Of a stretch of DNA of 64,000 nucleotides, positions 1 to 10,600 are shown piece after piece; the stretch's first letter is position 1; each line of letters opens with the position of its first letter. Source of the stretch: Pseudomonas entomophila (lineage in GTDB: Bacteria; Pseudomonadota; Gammaproteobacteria; Pseudomonadales; Pseudomonadaceae); assembly GCF_029478665.1 (NCBI RefSeq), contig NZ_JARPQB010000004.1, positions 210,564 to 274,563 of the forward strand, in the 5' to 3' direction. The notes beneath the pieces are model-generated. The model was not told the DNA's origin and made no database searches. It worked only from the letters and a program-made list of their open reading frames with translations. The position numbers and the translations under genes are program-made.

Positions 1-447
1 TCGGACCAGAGCTACCGGCAATGGTTGTTCAACCTGGACAAGGCGTTTAGCAGCGGGCCGAACACCCTGGTGCTGGGCGGCAAGTACGGGCGCACGCTGG
101 ATGAAGCCGAGGTGGTCACCTCGAGCTTTGTGTTCGGTGGGGCACGGCAGCTGTCGGGCTTTCGCCAGGACTCGGTCTCCGGGCAGAACATGAGCCTGCT
201 GCGCATGGTCTACTACCGCCGCCTGACGCCGCGCGCCTACCTGCCACTGGACTTCCCGCTGTATATCGGCGGGTCACTGGAACGCGGACGGGCGTGGAAC
301 AACGATAACGAATTCGACAGCGGCTATATCAATGCGGCGAGTGTTTTCCTGGGTCTGGAAACACCATTGGGGCCGTTGAACCTGAGCTATGGGGCCAACA
401 ATGCCCATGAGCGGGCGGTGTACCTGAACCTGGGGCATACCTTCTGA
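1..447 (+). CDS. Patatin-like phospholipase with C-terminal Omp85 barrel, 3' end only
   Basis: The gene enters from the left edge in frame 1 and only its last 148 codons are present. What remains looks like the end of a surface-antigen/Omp85-type beta-barrel: alternating aromatic and polar strands, a 'GG..QLSGF' stretch, 'PLYIGGSLERGRAW' and a final strand ending in 'YLNLGHTF', the terminal Phe expected for BamA-dependent insertion. In Pseudomonas this arrangement is typical of PlpD-like patatin proteins, in which an N-terminal lipase passes through its own outer-membrane barrel. The patatin domain lies outside the window, so that part is inference from family. A small hairpin (8-bp stem, 468-488, no T run) and a REP pair follow the stop. 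Confidence 0.7.
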   Translation, partial: SDQSYRQWLFNLDKAFSSGPNTLVLGGKYGRTLDEAEVVTSSFVFGGARQLSGFRQDSVSGQNMSLLRMVYYRRLTPRAYLPLDFPLYIGGSLERGRAWNNDNEFDSGYINAASVFLGLETPLGPLNLSYGANNAHERAVYLNLGHTF

Positions 448-522
448 ATTCATCGCCGGACGAGCTCGCTCCCACGACAGGTGGGAGCAGCTGTCTTGCA
501 AGGTGTTCGAATGACACCACGC

Positions 523-643
523 CCTGTAGGAGCGGCCTTGTGCCGCGAAAGGGCTGCGTAGCGGCCCCAGGATTTCAGTATTGAGCAAAGATCGCTGGGG
601 CCGCTCTGCGGCCCTTTCGCGGCACAAGGCCGCTCCTACAGGG
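523..643. repeat. REP pair (inverted)
   Basis: Two REP elements face each other: CCTGTAGGAGCGGCCTTG at the left and its complement at the right, each followed by the GCCGCGAAAGGGC arm. They lie between the convergent patatin-type gene and the MarR gene and could fold in either transcript. Confidence 0.9.
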
Positions 644-689
644 ACCGCGCAAGGCTTGAGGTGGGCGTGCCCCGCGATGGGCTCAAGGG

Positions 690-1127
690 TCAGGACTTCT
701 CGAGGTTACCGAGGATCTTCGCATGCACCCGCATGCACACTTCCAGGTCAGCCTCGTCGACCCCGGTGAACAGCTCGGCGCGCAAGGCATTGGCGATGGT
801 CTCGATCTGGTCGATCAGCGGCTTGGCCGGCGGGCACAGCAGGATCTTCTTGGCACGGCGGTCTTCCATCACCGCTTGGCGGCGCACCAGGCCCTGGCCT
901 TCCAGGCTGTCGAGCAGGCGCGCCAGGGTCGGGCCTTCGACGCCGACACTCTGGGCCAGCTCACGCTGGGTGGGGGCCTCGTCGAAACGCGCCAGGTGCA
1001 ACAGCACCAGCCAACGCGCCTGGGAGAGGTTGAGCCCGGCCAGGCGGCGGTCCAGTTCGGCGCGCCAACCCCGGGACATCTGGGCCAGCTGCATGCCGAA
1101 GCGGTGTTGGTTGTCGGTCAGGGGCAT
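690..1127 (-). CDS. MarR family transcriptional regulator
   Basis: A 145-residue winged-helix regulator. The centre shows the MarR pattern: a helix-turn-helix region near residues 45-75 ('TQRELAQSVGVEGPTLARLLDSLE'-like) followed by the wing 'RRQAVMEDRRAKKILL'. The ligand is not apparent. The ATG at 1127 was preferred to an in-frame TTG at 1133; neither has a strong ribosome binding site. Two overlapping palindromes sit just upstream (1147-1167) and suggest autorepression. It is transcribed away from recQ's 3' end in the same direction, about 140 bp downstream of it, so it probably has its own promoter. Confidence 0.85.
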   Translation of the reverse strand: MPLTDNQHRFGMQLAQMSRGWRAELDRRLAGLNLSQARWLVLLHLARFDEAPTQRELAQSVGVEGPTLARLLDSLEGQGLVRRQAVMEDRRAKKILLCPPAKPLIDQIETIANALRAELFTGVDEADLEVCMRVHAKILGNLEKS

Positions 1128-1146
1128 AAGCAACTCATTGAATAGA

Positions 1147-1167
1147 ACTAATTATTAGTCAGCTAAT
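1147..1167. promoter_or_regulatory. Candidate MarR operator
   Basis: ACTAAT-T-ATTAGT (1147-1159) is a perfect palindrome about a central T; it overlaps a second inverted repeat ATTAG-TCAG-CTAAT (1154-1167). The site begins about 20 bp upstream of the MarR start, where MarR proteins usually bind to repress themselves. Function is inferred. Confidence 0.5.
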
Positions 1168-1265
1168 CATGCCCCGGCTGATCAGGCAACATTCAGCCGA
1201 GTGGAAACGTCGGATAATCCGGCCGGGGCATGACAAAGGTCAGCAAATGGCACAAATGCCGGCTA

Positions 1266-3413
<2,148 letters not shown>

Positions 3414-3657
3414 TTGCCACTCCAAAATCGCCGTACCAACCCCGACTCAGGCTGGACGATAAATCCGCCGCGCGCGCAGCGAATGCGTAAGCGGTTTTTG
3501 CCGACTGGCGCGAAAACGCCGGCCGACACGAAAAAGCGCGAAGTATACCCGACTGCCGCGCCACCCGGCATGCCCCGGTGACAGACGTTCCCTTTGCCCC
3601 CCAAGCGCCGCAAGGTGCTAGAATTCACCATCGTTTATTCCCCAAGGTAGCCCTGTA

Positions 3658-4245
3658 ATGTCCTTCGCCGAGCAACTGACCCGCCTGCAAGCCTTCCTCG
3701 ACGCCGATGAGCTGCACGAAGAAGCGCTGGACTACGTCGCCGCACACGGCTACCTGACCGCGCTGTCGATCTGCTCGGAGGAAGTTCCCGAACGCGAATG
3801 GATCGACGCGCTGTTCGCCGAAGAGCCGCACTACACTAGCGATGCCCAGCGCACCGAAATCGAAGCCACCCTGGTCGCGCTCAAGGGCCACATCGCCCGC
3901 CAGCTGGCCAGCGACGAGGAATTCGACCTGCCCTGCGACCTGGACCTGACCGACGAGCCGGACGACTCCGACCTGCGCGGCTGGTGCATCGGCTTCATGG
4001 AGGGCGTGTTCCTGCGGGAAGAGGCCTGGTTCGAGAACGCCGAGGAAGAAGTCAGCGAGATGCTGCTCCCCATTATGGTCGGCTCGGGCCTGTTCGATGA
4101 GCAACCGGAGTTCGAAGACATCGCCAAGAACGCCAACCTGCAGGACGACATGATCGTGCAGATCCCCGAGGCGCTGAGTGCGCTGTTCCTGCTGCTGCAC
4201 GCCCCGGACGAAAAACCTGCCCTGCTCAAGCCGCGTCACCACTGA
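3658..4245 (+). CDS. YecA/UPF0149 family protein
   Basis: A 195-residue acidic protein of the UPF0149/YecA family, seen from 'LHGYLTAL'-like 'AAHGYLTALSIC', the 'WCIGFMEGV' core motif and the conserved 'LLPIM' stretch. Family members often carry a C-terminal SEC-C zinc motif; this one ends 'PRHH' without the cysteines. Biochemical role is unknown. The following YbaN-like gene begins 5 bp after the stop, so the two are probably cotranscribed. It is divergent from recQ. Confidence 0.85.
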   Translation: MSFAEQLTRLQAFLDADELHEEALDYVAAHGYLTALSICSEEVPEREWIDALFAEEPHYTSDAQRTEIEATLVALKGHIARQLASDEEFDLPCDLDLTDEPDDSDLRGWCIGFMEGVFLREEAWFENAEEEVSEMLLPIMVGSGLFDEQPEFEDIAKNANLQDDMIVQIPEALSALFLLLHAPDEKPALLKPRHH

Positions 4246-4250
4246 TCGAC

Positions 4251-4619
4251 GTGGTGCGCTACCTGCTGCTGGCCGTCGGCTGGCTCAGTGTCGCGCTGGG
4301 GGTGGCGGGTATCTTCCTGCCGGTGTTGCCCACCACCCCGTTTCTCCTGCTCGCCGCGGCCTGCTTTGCCCGCAGCTCGCCACGCTTCCATGATTGGCTG
4401 GTCAACCACCCCAGGCTTGGCCCGTGGATTCGCGACTACCTCAGTGGCGAAGGGATTCCGCTCAAGGGCAAGGTGTACGCCATCGGCCTGATGTGGGCGA
4501 GCATCGGCCTTTCGTGCTACCTGGTGCCGCTGTTCTGGGCGCGGGTGTTCATGCTCACCAGCGCAGTGCTGGTCAGCGCTTACATCCTCAAGCAGAAAAC
4601 CTTGCACCGGCCGGGTTGA
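4251..4619 (+). CDS. YbaN/DUF454 family inner-membrane protein
   Basis: A 122-residue membrane protein with a GTG start 5 bp after the YecA-like gene. Two hydrophobic segments at the N terminus flank the family motif 'GIFLPVLPTTPFLLLA', followed by 'CFARSSPRFHDWL' and 'HPRLGPWI', then two further hydrophobic segments near the C terminus. This matches DUF454 (YbaN). No reaction is known for the family. The stop is followed by a perfect REP hairpin. Confidence 0.88.
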   Translation: MVRYLLLAVGWLSVALGVAGIFLPVLPTTPFLLLAAACFARSSPRFHDWLVNHPRLGPWIRDYLSGEGIPLKGKVYAIGLMWASIGLSCYLVPLFWARVFMLTSAVLVSAYILKQKTLHRPG

Positions 4620-4630
4620 TCACCTTTCGA

Positions 4631-4686
4631 TGTAGGAGCCAGCCTTGCTGGCGAACCGCTGTTCGCCAGCAAGGCTGGCTCCTACA
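4631..4686. repeat. REP pair, perfect 26-bp inverted repeat
   Basis: TGTAGGAGCCAGCCTTGCTG begins the left arm; the right arm is its exact complement with a 4-nt loop. It separates the convergent YbaN-like and adhesin genes and is likely to serve as a 3' stem-loop for both transcripts. Confidence 0.92.
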
Positions 4687-4690
4687 GGCC

Positions 4691-7600
4691 TCACACGGTA
4701 TCCACCTTCAGCGAATGATCGTTGAGCATGCCGTTGATGATGGTCGCCGTGTCATGCCCCGCCGCAATCACCCCACCCGCTCCGGCCGTCACCCCGTAAT
4801 GCTGCGCAAGATCGACACCGGCCAGGTCGATGGTCTGGGTCGGCGCCGCGCCGGCGACGCTGCTGACCTCGATGGTCGATACCACATTGCTGCCGGTGCC
4901 GCTGACCTTGAAGTGCAGGTAGTCGTCCAGTGAAGCACTGCTGGCGTTCTCGCCCTGCAGCAGCTGTGACAGATCAAGCCGGTCGCTGCCCGGGGTGAAA
5001 TCGGTCACGGTATCGTGGCCGCTGTCCCCCTTCTGCCAGACGAAGGTATCGTTGCCGCCGCCACCGGTCAGGGTATCGTCACCCGCACCACCATTGAGCA
5101 CATTGTCGCCACCGTTGCCGATGAGCGTGTCGTTGTACTCCGAACCAATCAGGTTCTCGATGCTGGTCAGGGTGTCCACGCCCGCACCCACCGTGTTCTG
5201 CGGACCGGCATGGCCCAGGTCCACCACCACGCCGCCCCCCGCCTTGGCGAAGCTGACCGTGTCGCTGCCCGGGCCTCCGTCCAGCAGGTCGTTGCCTGGC
5301 CCGGCGATCAGCAGGTCGTTACCCTCGCCACCGTACAGGTGATCGTTGCCGGTTCCCGCCACCAGCACATCATTGCCGGCGCCACCGTTCAAGGTGTTGT
5401 CACCGTTCCCTGCCAGCAGCACATCATCACCTGCCGTACCGTCGAGCACATGACCGGGCTGGTAGGTGATATCGACGTTACCGGTAGCCGTGCCGCCGTG
5501 ACCATCGCTGACGGTGTAGGTGTCATGCACCCCATCGTTGACCGCGTTGCTGTAGTCCACCACCAGGCTCAGCTTGTAGTTCTCGGCGGCCTTGCTGTTG
5601 CCCGAGGCGTTGTCGGTATTGACCACGTGGATGCTGTACACCCCGTCATGGGCGGCGGTGAAGCTGCCGCCATCGGCGATGCCCTGGTAGCTGCCACCGG
5701 CCTCCTTCCACTCCATCATCAGGTTGCCGGCGGGGCGGTCATGGTCGAGGGTGAGGGTTTCACCCTTGCGCAAGGTGACGGTCAGCGTGTCCTCGTCATT
5801 GGCATTGCTGTTGCTGATCATGCCGAGGTAGCCCGCCACCACCAGCGCTGCAGTCATGGTCCCGGACAGGCTGGTGAACTCGCTGCGCGCCAGGTCGCGG
5901 AACTGGTTCTCGGCCTTGTTGGGCGTGCCGTCGAACTGAAGGGTCTGGGCCTGGGTACCAGCGCTGAAGCCTGCGCCCTTGTCGGCAAAACCGGTGTTGA
6001 AGGTGGTTGGCGCGGCGTTCAGCCGATCGTGGTCGGCATCGCTGTCGTTGGCCAGCAATGCTTCAACCGGCACGCTGAGCGTGGCGCCACTGATGTTGGT
6101 GATGATGTGGTCGGGGCCGGCCACGGGTGCGGCGTTGCCGTTGATGTTCACGGTCAGCGTGGCGCTGCTGGTGTCCCCGTCGTTGTCACTGGCGGTGAAG
6201 GTGAACTTCTCCACCTGGCCGGCGCCGCCGTCCTTCGGCGGCGTGTAGGTGAATTCGCCGGTATCCATGTTCACCAGCAAGGTGCCACCCAGGCTGGTCT
6301 TGATGCCGAGGCTGTTGCTGACCGTGTCGAACACCGCCTTGTCCACGCCGCCGCTGGCGGCATAGCCCCCCTGCCCGGCATTGGCCTTTGGATCGTAGGT
6401 GTAGGTGGTGCCATCCACCACCAGTGCCTTGATGAAACCGCCATCGGCGCCGAAGTCGCCAGCGCTCATGAGGCTGCCGGTGATGGGTGCCCCCTGCACG
6501 GTACCGGAGAGCACCGCGCCCAGTTGGTTGAGGTCGGTGACCACCACCGCATTGGTGTCGGTGTGGCTGCTGCCGTCATAGGCCAGCGGGTCGAGGTTGC
6601 CGGCATTGACGCCACTGCCCATGCCGATGGCGAAGGACTTGATGCCGTTGTCGTCGAGGAAGGTTTCCCAGGTGGTTTCGCGAACCGCGGTGATCGAGTG
6701 ACCACCGCTGGGCTCGCCGTCCGAGAAGAAGTAGCTGACATTCTGCGCACCCACCAGCTTGCCCGAACTGACGAACGCTTCCTGGGCCTTGGCTGCAGCC
6801 GAGTCGTAGTAGGTCGACCCACCAGCCGTGAGCCCGGCAATCAGGCTCTTGGCCTCGCCGATCGAAACCCACACCGGGGTCTGCATCGTCGCGCCAGTGG
6901 AGAAAGTGACGATCTGTACCTTGATGTCCCCCATGTCATCGTACTTGTCGAGCAAGGTGTTGATGGCCTGCTTGGCCAGCTCCAGGCGTGTCAGGCCGGG
7001 TACGCCAGACCCCGAGTTCATGCTGCTGGAGACGTCGACCACCAGCAGGATGTTGGAGTCCACCTGGCCCGGGGTGATGCTGCGCACCGCGCTTTCGACC
7101 TTTGGCACGTCGTCGACGATGTTGATGGCGATCGTGCTGGTGACGCTGTTGCCCAGCGCATCGGTAGCCTTGTAGGTGAACTGTTCGATGACCGTATTGG
7201 CACCGTCGTTCGTGCCGCCCGGCGTTTTCGGCGCCGAGGTCAGGGTATAGGTGTAGGAGCCGTCGGCATTCAACTGGATCTGGCCATATTGACCCGCGGC
7301 GTTACCCACCAGGCTGTAAGTCAGGGCGCCGAATCCTCCGCTGACCGAGCCGACCAGGCTGCCGGAAGCGGTTTCGCCGGTAGAACCCGGCTCGCTGCCG
7401 GTCACGCTGCCAGCCGCCAGGTCGTTGCCATCCTTGTGCAGGTCCAGTGCTTTTTCGTAGACCGTGACGTCGCTGTCCTGGCTGGCGGTCAGCTGGCTGT
7501 TCTGCACGCTGATACGGATGACGGCGGTGCTCTCGTCACCATCGGCATCACGGAGGGTGTAGACGAAACTGTCGGCGGCAAACGGTGGCAACACGCTGTC

Positions 7601-10600
7601 GGGGTTGGCGTGGTAGGTGGCATTGCCCTGTGCATCGAGGGTCAGGTAGCCGTACAGCCCGGTGATCGGCTCGCCCAGATGGCCACTGGCCGAGGTCGAA
7701 GTGTCGTGGCCGAAACGCACACCTACCACGTAATGGCCATCGCCACGCACATCGGCGCCGATCACATCGTTGGCCAGTACATTGCCGCTGATGTTGCCGC
7801 CCTGCTGCACACCGGCGAAATCGTTCTGCGCCCTGGGCACATCGTCGACGATGCTGATGACGATGGTGCTGGTGGAGGTATTGCCCAACGAGTCCTTCAC
7901 CTGGTAGGTGAAGCTTTCAGTCACGCTGTTCGGGCCATCGCTCACGTGATTGGGCGAGTTCGGTGCCGACGTCAGGGTGTAGGTGTAGGAGCCGTCCGCA
8001 TTCAACTGGATCTGACCGTACTGGCCCAGGGCATTGCCCACCAGGCTGTAGGTCAGGCCGCCCACGCCGCCGCTGACCGACCCCACCAGCGAACCGGAAG
8101 CGGTTTCCGCAGTGGAACCCGGCTCGCTGCCGGTGATATGGCCTGCCGCCAGGTCGTTGCCATCCTTGTTCAGGTCGAGGGCCTTCTCGAAGACCTTGAC
8201 CTCGTCGTCGACCGTGGCCAGCAACTTGCTGTCCTGCACGTTGATGGTGATGGTGGTGGTGCTTTCATCGCCATCGGCATCGCGAATGGTGTAGACGAAG
8301 TGGTCGGTGGCCCACGGTGGCAACACGCTGTTGGGGTTGGCGTGGTAGGTGCCATTGCCCTGGGCGTCGAGGGTCAGGTAGCCATACAGGCCCTGGATCG
8401 GGTCGCCGACATGGCCGACGGCGGAGCTCGAGGTGTCGTGGCCGAAGCGCACACCGACCACATACTGGCCGTCACTGCGGCCGTCGGCGCCGATCACATC
8501 GTTGGCCAGTACATTGCCGCTGACGCTGCCGCCCTGGCTGACGTTGGCGAAGTCGCAGTGGGCCTTGGGCACATCGTCGACGATGCTGATGACGATGGTG
8601 CTGGTGGTGGCGTTGCCGAGCGGATCCTTCACCTGATAGGTAAAGCTCTCGGTCACGATGTTCGGGCCATCGTTCGCATGAATGGGCGAATTCGGCGCCG
8701 ATGTCAGGGTGTAGGTGTAGGAGCCGTCCGTATTCAACTGGAGCTGACCGTATTGCCCTACCGCGTTGCCGACCAGGCTGTAGGTCAAGGTGCCCACGCC
8801 ACCGCTGACCGAGCCGGCCAGGGAGCCGGATGCGGTTTCTGCGGTTGAACCGGGATTGCTGCCGATGACCGTGCCCGCCGCCAGGTCATTGCCATCTTTG
8901 TTCAGGTCGAGCGCTTTCTCGAAAACCTTCACCTCGTCGTCGACGCCCGCCAGCAACTTGCTGTCTTGCACGTTGATGGTGATGGTGGCGGTGCTCTCGT
9001 CACCGTCGGCGTCGCGAATGGTGTAGACGAAGGTGTCGCTGGCCCACTGCGGCAGATCCTGATTGGCGTAGGCGTGGTAGGTGCCCATGCCCTGGGCATC
9101 AAGCACCAGGTAACCGTACAGGCCCTGGATCTGCTCGCCCACGTGCCCGCTGGCCGAAGTCGAGGTGTCATGCCCGGCGCGCACGCCGACCACGTACTGG
9201 CCATCACTGCGACCATCGGCGCCGATCACATCGTTGGCCAGCACATTGCCGCTGACACTGCCGCCTTCGGTGACATCGGCGAAGTCGCAATGCGCCCTGG
9301 GCACATCGTCGACGATGCTCACGTCGAGGGTGCCGCTGGCGCTGCTGCCATCGGTGTCCACGGCACTGACGGTGAACTGCTCGACCAGGCTGTTGGCGCC
9401 CTGGCCCGTGGCATGGCCCTCGTTGTCCAGCAACTGGTAGGTGTAGCTCACCACGCCGGTCGCCGGATCATAGCCGGTGATGGTCAGGGTGTTGCCCAAG
9501 AGTGTGGTGATCGACTGGGGAAAACCTGCGGGAGCGCCGCCACTCACCACTGTGATGCCCGCCACGGTCAGGGTCTGCAGGCCGTCAAGGGCGGTCACGC
9601 TGAACGTGCCGCCCTGGGTCAGCGCGCCTGGGTTGGGGGCACTGCCGTCGGTGAGGTTTTTCTCGTAGACCTTCAGCTCGCCGCCTTCCACACCAAGGCC
9701 ACCCAGGGTTACTGGGTCATTGAGGTTGCTGACGTTCAGGGTCAGGGTCGCCGTGCTGGTATCGCCATCCGCATCCTTCAGCGTGTAGGTGAATTGCTCC
9801 ACGCCATTGCCGCCGCCGTGCAGGTTCTTGAAATCGGTGTCGTCAGGGTTGAGGGTGTAGGTGTAGGAACCGTCCACCGCCAGTACCAGGGTGCCGTAGG
9901 TGCCTACGAAGGTGCCGGCCACGACCGGGCCGCTGGGGATGCGGTCGGCGCCCTGGATATCATTGCCCAGCACGCTCCCACTCAGTTCCAGATGCTGCTC
10001 GGTGGCGGTCACCGGGTTGCCGTCATTCACCGCCTTGGGTGCATCGTCGACGATGTTCACGTCCAGAGTGGCGTTGGCGCTGCTGCCGTCGGTGTCCGTG
10101 GCCTTGACCGTGAAATGTTCGCTGAGCCCATTGGCGTCCGAGGCTGCGAGCAAGGTGTAGCTGTAGCTGACCACACCGGTCGCCGGGTTGTAGCCGGTGA
10201 TGGTCAGGGTGTTGCCCAGCGCCGTGGTGATCGACTGCGGGAAGCCCGCCGCCACACCACCACTGACCACATCGATGCCGCCCACGCTGAGGCTCTGCAA
10301 GCCGTCCGGCGCGGTGAGGGTGAAGGTGCCGCTCTGGGTCAGCGCGCCAGGGTTCGGTGCGCTGCCATCGGCCAGGTGCTTCTCGAACACTGTCAGCTCG
10401 CCACCCTCCGCACCCAGCCCCCCCAGAGTCACGGAGTCATTGAGATTGGTGATGTTGAGGGTCAGGGTCGCCGTGCTGGTATCGCCGTCGGCGTCCTTCA
10501 GCGTGTAGGTGAAGTGCTCCACACCATTGCCGCCGCCGTGCAGGTGCTTGAAGTCGGTGTCGTCGGGGTTGAGGGTGTAGGTGTAGGAGCCGTCGGCAGC

